From positions 5,710,001 through 5,774,000 of the forward strand of contig JAGTTD010000022.1 in NCBI GenBank assembly GCA_018398585.1: 64,000 nt of DNA, in the 5' to 3' direction. The position numbers were made by a program, and so were the translations under genes. Below, piece after piece: positions 11,706 to 35,760 of this stretch (the stretch's first letter is position 1; the number at the start of each line of letters is the position of its first letter). The stretch is from Simmondsia chinensis (Eukaryota > Streptophyta > Magnoliopsida > Caryophyllales > Simmondsiaceae). The notes beneath the pieces were generated by a model. That model made no database searches. It was given only the letters and a program-made list of their open reading frames with translations, and was not told the origin of the DNA.

Positions 11706-11719
11706 TTTTCATACACTAG

Positions 11720-12303
11720 TTGTTACAATTTAAATATATTTCATTTTAATAATTTTTTTGTTTTTTTAAGATTTGGTAATTAAACGAGGATGGAGTTTTA
11801 GAATTCTTAAATTAGGGGTAGGAAGACATTTAAAAGGGAAAAAACTTGACAATAATAATATAGATAGATAGATAAGTTCTATAAAAGAAAATATTTTTCT
11901 ATGCTATGGGCAGTCGCCCTGCAGTCGCCCGTATTGAATTAAAATATGTATCAAATTGTTTGTAAAATAGGATAAATATTTTATATATGTGTAAGTTAAA
12001 TACATAAAGTTATTTTGTGTATATTCTGAATATATAACTCTTTGTATTTATATAATTGTTTTGGAAAAAATTGAGCAGATTGTTTAATCGTTCCCGAGTA
12101 ACAAGATTAGGCAGGTTCTTTTGGAGGAAAGCCAGGCTCAAGCTTTCGTTGGAAAGTCCGCTGCTAGCGTATTTGATCTTGGCCTCCTGCAAAAGAAACA
12201 AGGCCGTTAGAGAGGCCCGGGGGGATCCCTCCGATGCCTAAGTCAGTATGTATTATAAGAATAACAGTGGGAATAAATAAAAAATAAATAAGGACAGTAA
12301 AAT
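11720..12303. other. AT-rich stretch with GC-rich LTR-like block
   Basis: After AT-rich sequence, 12060-12245 holds a GC-richer block (GGCCGTTAGAG, GGGGGGATCCCTCCGATGCCTAAGTCAG). It resembles the 3' part of gypsy/LARD-type LTRs. It has no counterpart before the second direct repeat at 15393, so I do not include it in the LTR call. Confidence 0.35.
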
Positions 12304-13274
12304 ACTTAGCTTAAGTAGGGTAAAGAAGCTAAAAGGTCGAGAAAGTAAAGAGAGAGACCGTTGAAACAGAGAGCGAGAGATCTGTGTGGGAGAACAAGAC
12401 AGAGAGAGCCATGAATTCCCCCCCTTGGAGTTTGGTATTTCGGCCCTTTTCTAAAGGACCCAGGGGAATAACCCCCTTAAGTTCCCTTTGCTAAGTAACC
12501 GTGGGGGACAAGATGCCCCCCTTTTACTTTTTTTTAAAATATTATATTTATATGTATTAGTATGTATCCTCCATGTTTAATTTGGGTCCAATATTCTGAT
12601 CCCAAAAAAAAAAAAAAAAAAAAAGTTAGGGCCATTTTAGTACTTAACTTTATATATTAGCGGCTTATTAGTACCTCGTTTACTTTTGTCCTCAATGATT
12701 AATAGCAGACTAGCTATTTTTTTCCTCAACAGTTAGGCCCTCACTCCATGGGTGAACTGATCAAGTTCGGGCATGGAGTGTAAACTTCCTACCCCTACTA
12801 GTCTAAAAGTTAAATGGGTTGGTCTTTTACATAACGAGATTTAAAATGCGTACCTTGTCTATGCGATGGTTACCTTTAACTTCTGTGAGGTTTGTGTTAG
12901 TATTTTGACGACTGCTTGGATTTTATCTGTTTGATTAACTATTCATCATGGCGTTCATTTACAATTTAGGCTCTTCAGAGCATTTCTAACACAAGCGACC
13001 ATCCCTAGTGTTTGCGGGGAGCATATATGCACTTGTCATTATTCTCAAACTTATCCAGGTTCTATGAAGCTATTTATATTTGGTTGGTTGCGGTAATTAC
13101 AAATATGCGTATAATAAATAGCATAAGGTGAATAAGAAATGTCCTTGATGGGTTGGGAAGAGAGAGAATTGGATGGAAAGTGAGGGTATCAGGGGAGAGA
13201 TGGGAGGTCTCGAAAAAGAGAGTGAGGAGAAGAGTCCCTCGAGGACCTGCCCTGAATGGTGGGAGTGGGGCTGA

Positions 13275-13282
13275 TATTTATA
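13275..13282 (-). promoter_or_regulatory. TATA box in LTR-like sequence
   Basis: Minus-strand TATAAATA sits 3' of GC-rich sequence and 5' of a CT-rich leader-like stretch, an arrangement like an LTR promoter. It is probably part of another old insertion inside the LARD-like element. Confidence 0.3.
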
Positions 13283-13978
13283 GGAGTGGAGGGTCGGTAG
13301 TGGGTTGGCGGTAGCTATGGGTTGGTTGGCGGCACCGTTATCTTCCTTTGCCTTTATTTATTGTTGGTGGGGTTGCTTTGTGTAGTGGGCAAAGGTAGGC
13401 AGCTAACAGGAGACTGATTAATTGGACGGAAGCCTTCACTTAAGGAGGAGGCAAAGCATACTATTGGTGAGTAAGGGTGGCGACGGTGTGCCTTGCGGTG
13501 AAGGAATGGCGTCATGGTTTAGGGAAACGTGCCGTGATCCCAGGGTAGTGGCAGTAAGAGTCATGTCGCCATGATAGTGCCATCACGGTATTTGTATACC
13601 GCGACGCTTGCATCCTCCTGGCCTGGCGTCAGGTATCAACCGTGAAGGGCACGCGTGCGCCACCAAGCCCAGTGCCGCTATGGGCTTGCAGTAGGTTCTT
13701 ACTGTGTGTTGTAGGCTTGTTCCGTGAGCATTTGTGCCTTCGTGCTTCAACCTTCTTCACTTTCTCTTTGTTTTAGTTCAAATTTTGAGTAAAAATTTGG
13801 GTTTTGTTATCTCCTTCAAGTTTTTAGGCATGGTTGATGTTAATGAACATCGGGAGCAAGAGGCTTGTGCTAGACCGCCTACCGAGGAGACCCATGTTGG
13901 TACTTCTCTCTCTGAGTGTCCTGTTGGTGGTGAGGGTAGTGTGCTGTCCAAGAATCCTATGGCAAGCTTGAAGCCTTC

Positions 13979-14242
13979 TTGGCCAAACTGCCAACCCGTT
14001 TGGCGAATACAAAAGAGGAAGTAGTGGAGGATTACTTTGCCAGCTCGGATTCTTCTGAGTTGAAGAGCCAAATGTATTGGGCCGGGGTAAATAAAGCTTT
14101 ACTTAAATTTCTGGAGAAGGTCCAAAGTATTGCCCCTCAGTTTGATGTAGATTTGCTCCGAAGGATGGCAAACGAAGTGAGTAAGGAGACTGAATATGAA
14201 GGGGAGCAGGAATCCAGTTCTTCGGGTGATGAAGAAGACTAG
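13979..14242 (+). pseudogene. Retroelement gag-like C-terminal fragment
   Basis: The frame encodes AKLPTRLANTKEEVVEDYF, then a charged helix and an acidic serine-rich end (QESSSSGDEED). It resembles the C-terminal end of long gag-like proteins carried by plant LARD/gypsy elements. The preceding frame from about 13830 (HREQEACARPPTEE) may be its upstream part after a frameshift. No zinc knuckle or catalytic domain is seen. A degraded host gene cannot be excluded. Confidence 0.4.
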
Positions 14243-15776
14243 GATGCTATTTTCTAGGTTTTGGAACTTTTGGTGTAAATATATATTAATTGACTCCTTT
14301 TTTGTAATAAACACTCATCTTGAAGTGAATAGCTCCTTGTGTAGAGTATGTTGGTATGGTGTGTAATGTTTATTTTTGACGCCTTTTTTTAAAAATAGAA
14401 GGAAATAACTAGTATCACTAGTAGATTGGCAGGTAGTGTTATATATCTTGACTTGGTGTATCAATACTAGGTGAAGATGTACTATGATGACTTAAACATC
14501 ATAGTCAGCTAAACACCAGGCGGTGTGAGCAGTATTCGCTAATATATACTTAGTGGATGGCAGGGGCCATGATTTCATTGAGTGGAAGGTTAGGTGACGC
14601 CTCCATTGGAGTGAAAGGTTGCTTTGGTTGATCTGTTCCTTTAGTCTTATTTATGGACTTTTGACTTTCAGCTAAAAGCAGGTTGTATGTGAATGCGTGT
14701 TTTGACCATTATATGCATTATCAAGGTGTTATTGGTCTTATAAGGATGATATCCTCTAATTTTGGCGCTATGAAGCTTTCAATTCTCAACTTCTTGGTGG
14801 TACAGCTGGTTTGGGGCGTATTGTGAATAGATGAATAGTCAACCCCCTGCTCCCAGCCGCGAGATGAGTTCAGACATATCGTGAATAAGTCAAGCTTCCA
14901 ACCTCCAATCGTGAGTTGGGGTGGAGTATAGATGCGTCTACCCTGTCGACAAGCGGAGAGTGGTGAATAATGCAGATCCGTACCTTGAATCAATATCCAT
15001 GACCAATAATGAGTAGTGAGTAGAGCATGCTATCGACGAGTAGTTGGCAGCGTAATGACATCATCAATTGTTATTGATGAACGTGAATCCCGTCACCAAT
15101 CGTCATTGGTGATCGGTGAGTCCTATAGGTGCCAAAAGGCAGGCTACAGGGCTGAAGTGTGTACAGTATCGAACGGAATCCCTATGGGGCATATTTAATC
15201 TACCCATGGGAATTGCTATAAGCAGACGTACTTGAGTAGATAACAATGAAGGTTCGCCTTAGTCGTGTGAAGCTTGTTATACGGAATCCCTCGTGAGACT
15301 ATGCATGTGTAGGAGTTAATGAGGTTCCCTTGCGAATATATGCCAAGTGTTGACGTGGACTTCGTGCCACAACGTCAGGAATGGAGAGAGAGAATCCCTA
15401 ACTTAAGCAGGTAAAGAAGCCAAAAGGTCGAGAAAGTAAAGAGAGAGGCCATTGAAAGAAAGAGCGAGAGATCCGTATGGGAGAACGAGAGAGAGAGAGA
15501 GAGAGCCGTGAGGGGAACTTTGGTGTTTCGGCCCTTTCATAAAGGACCCAGGGGAATAACCCACTTAAGTAATCTTGGGGGCCAGGCTAAGTCTTCCCCC
15601 CCCCCCTTTTACTATTTTTAAAAATATTATATTTATATGTGTTGGTATATATCCTCTATATTTAATTTAGGTTCAATATTTTAGTATTTAACTTTTATAT
15701 ATTAGCGCCTTATTAGTACCTCATTTACTTTTGTCCTTAATGATTAATAGCAGACTGGCTAATTTTATCCTAAACA

Positions 15777-16694
15777 ATAATAAAATAGGATTTTATTATA
15801 AAATTATATTTTGATAAAACAATTTTGCACATATAGAAATTAATTATCTAACAAATTCTTTTACTTAATTTCACATTTTGTCACATGCATTGCATACATA
15901 TTTACATAAATGAATTATAGACAAAGTGTTTTTCCATTAAATTATATTTCTTAATATAATAAGTTTGTATAATCTGTATCATATATAAAAATCTTGTATT
16001 TTTTTTTTATTCTTAATCAGTTTCATATCAGCAATATTATATATACACATGAAATACATCAAATTTAGATATACATTGTACACAATAGAACTTATATAGA
16101 TATATGAGTTATTCACACGAAATGCACTGTATTTTTTCCTATTATATTATTTTAGTTCTTATACTTTTGATCGTGTTGATTTAGTCCATAAGCTAATAAT
16201 TTTATACCACATAAAATTAAACACACGTACCATTTTTCAAGAAAAAAAGGTACAAAAAAAGGGTTGCAAAGAGAAAAAGAAAAGGTAATATATACGACGT
16301 TACCACGTTTACATGAGCACAATTGTAAAAAAAAAAAAAGGTTGAAACATGATACGATATAACACGATTGTCGTCCATAGTGGCATGGGAAGAAAAATAA
16401 ATGCAATTCTGAAATATTTGAATACATTTGCATCATTTAAATTAAACACATTGCAGCTACATCAAAGCAATCCCTCAAAAAACTTTTTTAACATGTTATA
16501 TCTTTCCGGACATCCTGGCCTGCAAAATTCTAAGGCAAATGGACCTTGTCAAAAGAGTTCTCTTGTTTGTTTTGTGGGGTCTCTTCTCTTTTGGGTACTC
16601 TGGATGTGTTTTTGATGTATGGCCCCTTCAAGAATACATGATGTGTAGAAAAATAAGGGGAAATGAAACATACAGTAAAACCCAATAGTTACCT
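15777..16694. other. AT-rich 3' flank and 3' UTR of the malic enzyme gene
   Basis: The part just below 16695 is the 3' UTR on the minus strand. Its end is not defined because I see no decisive poly(A) signal. The rest is AT-rich without recognisable genes. Short open frames at 16152-16436 and 16349-16615 overlap on opposite strands and lack motifs. Confidence 0.5.
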
Positions 16695-29876
<13,182 letters not shown>

Positions 29877-30036
29877 CTCACTGCTCAACTGCCATCAAAC
29901 AACACAATCAAATCAAAACATCACAAAATCAAGACATGAAATACCGTAAAAACATCGAATTTGCTGATTGCTACTCACAATGAAGAATCTGCGCAACAGA
30001 GAGAGAGAAAGAGGAGAGAGAAAATGGCGTTGAAAA
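29877..30036 (-). other. NAD-ME2: NAD-ME2 5' UTR with a 90-bp leader intron
   Basis: The donor ATT|GTGAGT (intron starts at 29978) and the acceptor GATGGCAG| (intron ends at 29889) define a 90-bp intron at 29889-29978. It separates a CT-rich first leader exon (about 30036-29979) from the exon carrying the start ATG at 29876-29874. The exon leader between acceptor and ATG is only 12 nt. The transcription start is inferred from the TATA position, not seen. Confidence 0.7.
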
Positions 30037-30062
30037 TGATCGAGTGAGTATAGTTTCGCTTC

Positions 30063-30070
30063 TACTTATA
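30063..30070 (-). promoter_or_regulatory. NAD-ME2: Candidate TATA box of NAD-ME2
   Basis: Minus-strand TATAAGTA lies about 85-90 bp before the leader intron donor and upstream of a CT-rich leader. It is the only TATA-like element in this position. Confidence 0.5.
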
Positions 30071-30399
30071 CTACACTGCGTAGATGCTGCGATGCGAGCA
30101 AGCGAATTGGCTTTGTTTTTGTTTTTCCTTTTTCATTGGAAGCTTGTTTTTGACTCTTCGGTTGAGCTGCGCAGGTAACTGTGTTAGGTAGAGAATTGTT
30201 ATTGTATTGGAAAACATTATTATCATTGTAGTTAAAATGTCATTTGTATACAATAAGACTTATAATATTGTCTTAAATTTATAATTTTATTTTAAATAAT
30301 AATATTTTTTTTCTGTCAATAACATTATTTTTTGTTAATGTTTACAATAAAAACAACCCCAGTACCTCAATGACTGTGGGGTCTGGGAGGAGCGGATGT

Positions 30400-30851
30400 T
30401 GATACAAACCAAATATAAATATAGCTCAATATTAATTGTAAACATAAACTAATATAAATATATTAATAAAGTACTCCAATAACGGAGGATTACAAGGAGA
30501 AAAGGGAAAATATATAAAAGAAAAGAGGGAGATAACTAGATAAATTGGGGGAGAGATAGAGAGAGTCCTAACACTTACATATTATATCAAGCATAATTTA
30601 TTACTAAGGGGGCTCTACTTATTTATACTAGCAGGGGGAGAATACATTAGGGCTGAGGTGGCAATGAGGGGGTTGCCGGGTGTGGGGGACGGGTATGGAC
30701 TCGGGTTGGCGAGTAAGGACTCAGGTTGGCACTTGGAGATCTGTCTTGTTGTTGGCAGCAAGGCTGGCAGAAGGAGTTTTGGCGGTAGCGGTCTTGATGG
30801 TAGCGGCAGGCATGAGCTTGGTGGGTATCAGGAAATACTCGGTCTGTATCA
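30400..30851 (-). mobile_element. Solo LTR inside the SINE
   Basis: 452 bp with inverted ends TGATACAAACC/GGTCTGTATCA and the exact 5-bp duplication GATGT at 30395-30399 and 30852-30856. On the minus strand it has a TATAAATA box (30620-30627) followed by a CT-rich leader, so it reads right to left. No internal region remains, so it arose by LTR-LTR recombination. It sits about 330-790 bp upstream of the NAD-ME2 TATA box. Confidence 0.88.
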
Positions 30852-30923
30852 GATGTATGCAGCCTTACCCCTTCTGGCTGTAACCCTGCCGAGAGGCTGT
30901 TTCCGATGACCCCCAACCTAATA

Positions 30924-31043
30924 GAGTTGGCAACACCAAGACTTCCCAAGAGGTCACCCATCTTGGTACTACTCTCGCCTAAGCCCGCTCAACTTCAGAG
31001 TTCTAATGGGATTCGGTTGCATTAGTGTCAAGCAAATGAACCC
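30924..31043 (-). pseudogene. 5S rRNA-derived sequence (SINE head)
   Basis: The 120-nt span equals the 5S rRNA length and aligns along nearly all of it. Conserved blocks are TAATGGGAT-type start sequence, A-box GAAGTTGAGCGGGCTTAGGC (30996-30977), intermediate AGTAGTACC and C-box AGATGGGTGACCTCTTGGGA (30963-30944). The last and first dozen bases are most diverged. The internal RNA polymerase III promoter is thus largely preserved. It is not part of a 5S tandem array. Confidence 0.85.
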
Positions 31044-31369
31044 TTTTTTTTTTGTTAATGTTTACAAATTTGTTTAAATTAGTTTTGTGTTTAAAACCTT
31101 TTAAGTTTTTGAATTTTTTAAATTATGTATTTTTTATTTAAAATAATCTTTATTTTTTATTGGTTATTGTTATTTTTATTTTTTTTTAACAGAGTTATTG
31201 TTATTGACATGGAAATAATTATTATTGAAACAATACAGTTATAATAGCCAAAATATTTCACAAAATCGCTCTGAAATTAAAAATTTGACATATCAGTAAC
31301 ATTTATTTTTTATTTTATAACAAAATTAATCTTTTATTTTTAAATTCTCACCTAATTTTGGTAAAAAAA

Positions 31370-33450
31370 CTAAGGCTCTATTTGACACATGAAATTGGAA
31401 TTGAACTGTAGAATTGTAATTCCAATTCCAATTTTAATGGAATTGGAATTAAGATGGAATTGAAATTCCATTATTTGGTTATTGGAGGTCGGAACTATAA
31501 TTATGTAGTGATTTGAATCATCATGGGTTTTCGGTCAATTGAGTTGGAGTATTTCAAATTTTAAATCAATTACGATTGGATTTTGGTCAGAGCGGTTCAA
31601 TTGCGTTCAAGTTATTATGGTCAAAGCGATTCACTTTGAGTTCGAGTTATTTGATTTTTAAGTCAAATTAGGTCGAGTATCATGTTGGATTATTTGGTGT
31701 TCAGGTTATCTTGAATTTTCAGTTAACTAAGTTAGGACTTTTCCGGATTTAGGCTAGTTAAGATCAGGTTTGAGCTCATTTAGGTCATTTCAAGCTCAAA
31801 TCACCTTAGTTTTGGAAAATGAATTGTACTATTTCAATATTCGAATCATCTTAGGCAGAGTTTGAAATGGGTCGAGTCATTTTAGTAAGGGTCGTATTAA
31901 ATTTGGTGTCAATTTGGTCGGGTCATTTTCACTTCAGCTCAGCTTGTTTACATCATATTCAAGTCAAGTAATTTCATTTTTGGGATTTGAGTCATATCGA
32001 GTTTTGGGTCAATTGGATCGGGTCACTTTGGACGTTGAGGAACGAGTTATTCGAGTTGGGTGATTTTAAGGTTCGGGTCAAATTGTAGGTTGTGTCTGAG
32101 GCTCCGTTTGTTTTGACGTAAAAGTAGAATTTAGGAATTAATTTTTCTTCAGAAAAGGTTTTCCAAGAAAATATAAATTCCGAGTGGGGTTTTTCGTTGT
32201 TTATTTAAAGGAAAATTTAATTCCCCATTGTGATGTCTTCTTGTATGTTTTAAGAAAAAATATTTTTCACCAATCATTTTATATCTTGTAATAAGATAAC
32301 ATAAGTAATAATACAATATATGAAGTAACAAAAAAAAAAAAGGTAACTATCAAAACTGTCTAAATTAGGAAAACTTTTTCTTAGGTAATTTAAAAGTTGA
32401 TTATTTATCATCTAAATACCCTATCATTTTAATATATATACAATGAGGTGCCCTGAGATAAGAAATTTTATCATATGTGTATATATTGTGTTAAAATCTG
32501 GTAATTTTTATTAAAATTTGGCTAATTTCCATCAAAAAATTGATGTGGTATAAACTATTATCATATTATCAAAAGATTATCCACATTCTAACAAAAATTA
32601 CTTATATATTATCAAAAAAATGTGTCAGTTGGCATTTTCGGAGAAAAGAAACTATCACATTATGATAGAGAATATATATATAAATTGGTGTTTTCGTTTA
32701 AAATCTACTAAATTTTGGCAAAAGATACATGATCATGAGAAAATTTTTAAACTTCAGGGTACATCATTGTATATTACTAAAATATCATAGTACTTATGTA
32801 ATAAATGTTAAAATATTAGGGCACCAAGATAATTTCCTTATATAATATCTTATAACAATTCAACTTGATGAAAATTGTTCTGTTGCAATTATAACAAAGT
32901 AACATTTAAGTTGATTTTAATTATTCAATCTAATTCTTGTCCAATATTGTGGCGTTAAACATCTATAGTCTAATCTGATTTATTTCAGTTCGATCTAGAT
33001 TTATATCGTGATTGCCGCGAAAGTTTTTGGGCTACTTAAATTCATGACTTTCCCTTGTTTTGAAAGGGGAGTCATTTTCCCTCAGAAAATCTTTTCCGTG
33101 AGCAAAAAACGAGCCAAATAATGAAAAAGGGGAAAACCACTTCCAAGAATGTGGTTTTTCCTCTAAAGAAACTGAGCCTAAGTCTTTAGATTTTGAGCCA
33201 TCTTGGATTTGGGTTAATCAAGTGGGTCATTTTGGGTTTTAGGTCAATAGAATTAATATAAAATTGCAATTTCTTACCTCCACCCCAAGGAATTGGAAAG
33301 TATGACTTTCAGTTAAAATCCAATTCCTTGAAATTGGGCAGTGAGATTATAATTCTAATTCTAGCAGATAAACCAAGCAACAGAATTAAAATTTTGGGGC
33401 CCATTTTCATCCTCAGCCCCAATTCTAGATTCCAATTCTATGTTTCAAAC
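31370..33450. repeat. GGTCA/GAGTC-rich dispersed repeat, interrupted
   Basis: Starting with 'TTTGACACATGAAATTGGAATTG', this is the second copy of the family seen at 6085-8190. Both copies share the block order (GGTCAATTGAGTTGGAGTA, TTCGAGTTATT, GTCGAGTATCATG). It is interrupted at about 32097-33178 by another element, and the right arm (33180-33450) carries an inverted echo of the AATTGGAATT-rich start. No proteins. Class unknown. Confidence 0.55.
32097..33178. mobile_element. AT-rich element with imperfect GAGGCTCCGTTTG ends
   Basis: The left end GAGGCTCCGTTTGTTTTGACG and the complement of the right end (TAGGCTCAGTTTCTTTAGAGG) are imperfect inverted repeats. The interior is AT-rich and holds AGAAAATTTTATC-type sequence also found near 47700. 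No transposase. The target duplication is unclear. It is inserted in the GGTCA-rich repeat. Confidence 0.45.
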
Positions 33451-33767
33451 ACAATGTAAGTGCATTTATAAAATAACGAGTTATTTACACCACTAAAGAC
33501 TCAATTAATTTAAACCAAAGCAAAAATAAATTCAAACAAATTCTCAATAGGTAAAATATTATGTTAAATAAAAAATAAAAAACTAATTTAAATAAATAAA
33601 TATAAAATTAGGATAATATTATTATCAGGAGCAAAATTATTATTATTAGAATAAGATCATAATTTTTAAGGTAATTTTATGACTTTTATTATTTATAAGT
33701 CATATTATTTTTCTAACAATAATGAAGAGCATCTTGAAACTAATACCATGTATAATATATAATATAT

Positions 33768-34508
33768 TGTTGGTGCAAACCTTCAAAACTTGCAAAATCC
33801 TTGTAATCGAGTAACTAGATGATCTTAGGTGTAGAGCCCGTGTAATCACTTTCCTTAAGGCTTATTTCAGAGTACGAAATATTCTCGAGGAAACAACAAC
33901 AACCAAAAATAAAGTGAAAGTGTGTAAGAGAAGAGATTGAGTGAGATGTAGAGAAATTGATGTTTTGCAAGAACTTTTACAAACAAATGCACTCATACTT
34001 TAATCTTTTTTTCAAAGTTCTATTTCAATCTTTTCTCCCTCAAATTCTTGATGCAAATGTTGTAATGAAAACAGGGGATATTCATGTGTATTTAGTGCTT
34101 AAAGACGTCCCAAAAGCTACCAAACAAACCGCAAAAAAAAGGGAAAAATTGCGCACAATAACTGTCAAAACCGTCCTATATGTTGAAACTGTGTGTCAAC
34201 ATTCACTTCAAGAATTTGTGTAAATGGGTTTCGAAGTTGTGTGTCAACATTCACTTTAACGCACAACTTACTGTAAGCTTGTGTATCGACACATAATCAC
34301 ATTCCCCATGCTTCTGTAGAGGCTGTGTGTTGACACATGGACCATGTGTGTCGGCACACAGCAGCCTTCCTGTGGTTCTGTAGGATTAGTGTCGGCACAT
34401 ACTCTCATCATGGCTTAAAAACTTAAACATAAATTGGGACAATATTAAATGTACCTTAAACAAATATTTAACACTTTATTCATTAAATATTTTAAAAACA
34501 CAACAACA
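33768..34508 (-). mobile_element. Solo LTR, TGTGTCGACAC-rich family, copy 1
   Basis: On the minus strand it starts TGTTGTTGTG (34508) and ends CACCAACA (33768). It is homologous over its length to 36088-36840 (shared GTGTAATCACTTTCCTTAA, GAGATGTAGAGA and the ACTGTGTGTCAACA clusters). Flanking TATAT/TATAA is close to a 5-bp duplication in AT-rich DNA. No coding region accompanies it. Confidence 0.72.
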
Positions 34509-34858
34509 TATAATATAATAATATATAAATGTAGCTGTCTGTGACATGAGGTGACCGGAGAAAGCGGGCAGGGAGGTAGACCCAGCAAAAGGCAGGGGAA
34601 TGTACGGATACTGAGTGGTTGATGGTGACCTTCAGTACCCCAATAGACCCGCTCAGTTTTTTTTTATTTCTTTTTAAGGATGTTTGCTTTTCTATTTGAT
34701 TTTTTTTTTTATTATTTATTTCTTAGGGACGATTGGCCTTTTCCTTGTTTTGTCAATACTCCTAATATTGGCCATCCATTTGAACCTTCCTGATTCTTTT
34801 TTTTTTTTTTTTTTGCTATTTCGTGATAAAAATAAGAAAAAATTGATTGAATAATTTT
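34509..34858. other. Unassigned stretch with poly-T tract
   Basis: A GC-richer block at 34545-34655 (GGTGACCGGAGAAAGCGGGC) is followed by T-rich sequence. I recognise nothing in it. Confidence 0.35.
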
Positions 34859-35142
34859 GGGTAAATTACATATTAGTACCACCATGAGGTTTAATGTATT
34901 AATTTTTCGGTCCACAAACGTTGTAATAATTTTTTACTCAAAAAGTTACGTGTATTTAATAAATTAGTCCAAACAACAATATGAAAGAATGAAAGTGGGG
35001 CTTGTTTTGTACCCTTATACATTATTATTTGGATTATATTATTAAATTTATGTTACTTTTTGAACTAAAAACATATTTCACAAAGTTTATGGACTAAATA
35101 GTTGCTACACTAAACCTTAGCGTACTAATACGTAATTTACCA
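34859..35142. mobile_element. MITE with GGGTAAATTAC ends and 9-bp TSD
   Basis: 284 bp. The left end GGGTAAATTACATATTAGTAC matches the complement of the right end (TTGGTAAATTACGTATTAGTAC), and inverted similarity runs about 60 bp inward. The exact 9-bp flank AATAATTTT at 34850-34858 and 35143-35151 points to Mutator-type mobilisation. A second, older copy lies at 45861-46225. Confidence 0.85.
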
Positions 35143-35219
35143 AATAATTTTTGCTTATATTGGGAAAAGGATTATAAGGTTTTCTTTAATAAGGTTATGG
35201 AAGGAGATTAGTGGGACTT

Positions 35220-35760
35220 CAAATTGCGACTTGATAGCTGGAAACTAGCCTCGGCAACTGGGTTCAGTAAGGTTAATGTCACAATGATCTATCTCGGGTC
35301 GGGTCAAAATTGGGCTGGATTTGGCTCGGGTCCAGTCAGTCTTGGGTTGAGTCGACATTGGGTCAGGTTATCCTTGGGTCGGATCGAATTTCAGGTTGAC
35401 TCATCAGATTATTTTGATAATCTATTTATTCAACCTTGAAAATCATCACTAAAATTACAAATTAAATGAAATGACTATAATTAGCATATTATTTACATTC
35501 TATGATTAATTGGGTTTCTACTTGGATTATTTTGGGTTACAGGCTTCTGGTCTCGACTCATCACGGGGTGAGTCAAACTTGAGTTAGTTCTAATGTGGGT
35601 TGGATCATTTTGGGTTTCGAGTCAGCTCGAGTCAGTTTAAGTTCAGGCTGGGTCAAATTCGAGTTAGTTCATTTTTTCATTTGAGTCCCAACAAATTCTA
35701 AATTTTTTGGGTTAGAGTCGGGTCGGGTCAAATTTTACCAACTCTACTAGAAAATCTAGG
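35220..35760. repeat. GGGTCGGGTCA-rich degenerate repeat
   Basis: Blocks of TCGGGTCGGGTCA, GGGTTGAGTC and GGGTTTCGAGTC relate it to the family at 6085 and 31370. The 71-codon open frame at 35224-35439 is a by-product of the repeat. Confidence 0.5.

Larger units (their letters stand above)
12304..15776 (+). mobile_element. Probable decayed LARD-like LTR element
   Basis: A long direct repeat joins 12304-12731 to 15393-15776. Shared landmarks are AAAAGGTCGAGAAAG, a GAGAGCGAGAGATC purine tract, TTTCGGCCCTTT, AAAGGACCCAGGGGAATAAC, and TTATTAGTACCTC near the end. The copies end ...CCTCAACA and ...CCTAAACA. The 2.7-kb interior has no pol domain. I could not define the TG start, the primer-binding site or a target duplication, so the ends are approximate. 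A dispersed non-LTR repeat present twice is the alternative. Confidence 0.45.
30348..31047 (-). mobile_element. SINE with a 5S rRNA-like head, split by a solo LTR
   Basis: The unit is bounded by an exact 20-bp duplication TTTTTTGTTAATGTTTACAA (30328-30347 and 31048-31067). In minus-strand sense it starts with a 120-bp 5S rRNA-like head (31043-30924). It continues with the SINE body (AGGTTGGGGGTCATCGGAAACAGCCTCTCGG-type core, GGGGTAAGGCTGCATACATC, CCTCCCAGACCCCA) and ends in a short TTG/T-rich tail near 30348. The body is shared with copies at 11540, 38606 and 43275 and with the plant Au-type SINE core as I remember it. A 452-bp solo LTR (30400-30851) interrupts the body. The 20-bp duplication around head and body together shows they were inserted as one RNA copy. 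Confidence 0.8.

Noticed and set aside
16152..16615. Overlapping open frames on both strands beyond the NAD-ME2 3' end
   Set aside because: No motif, AT-rich low-complexity codons, no splice or promoter context.
29878..29895. A five-codon upstream open frame ending one base before the NAD-ME2 start codon
   Set aside because: It lies across the predicted leader-intron acceptor (GATGGCAG|), so its ATG would be spliced out.
30647..30961. 104-codon minus-strand open frame upstream of NAD-ME2
   Set aside because: It crosses the solo LTR end, the SINE body and the 5S-like head, so it is a by-product of nested elements.
30916..31047. A Cassandra-type TRIM LTR (these also carry 5S sequence)
   Set aside because: No TG/CA LTR ends surround the 5S part, and a 20-bp duplication encloses 5S plus SINE body, which fits target-primed insertion rather than a 5-bp LTR duplication.
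32097..33178. A confident target duplication GTCT for the AT-rich element
   Set aside because: Only four bases match and the element ends are imperfect, so no target-duplication class can be claimed.
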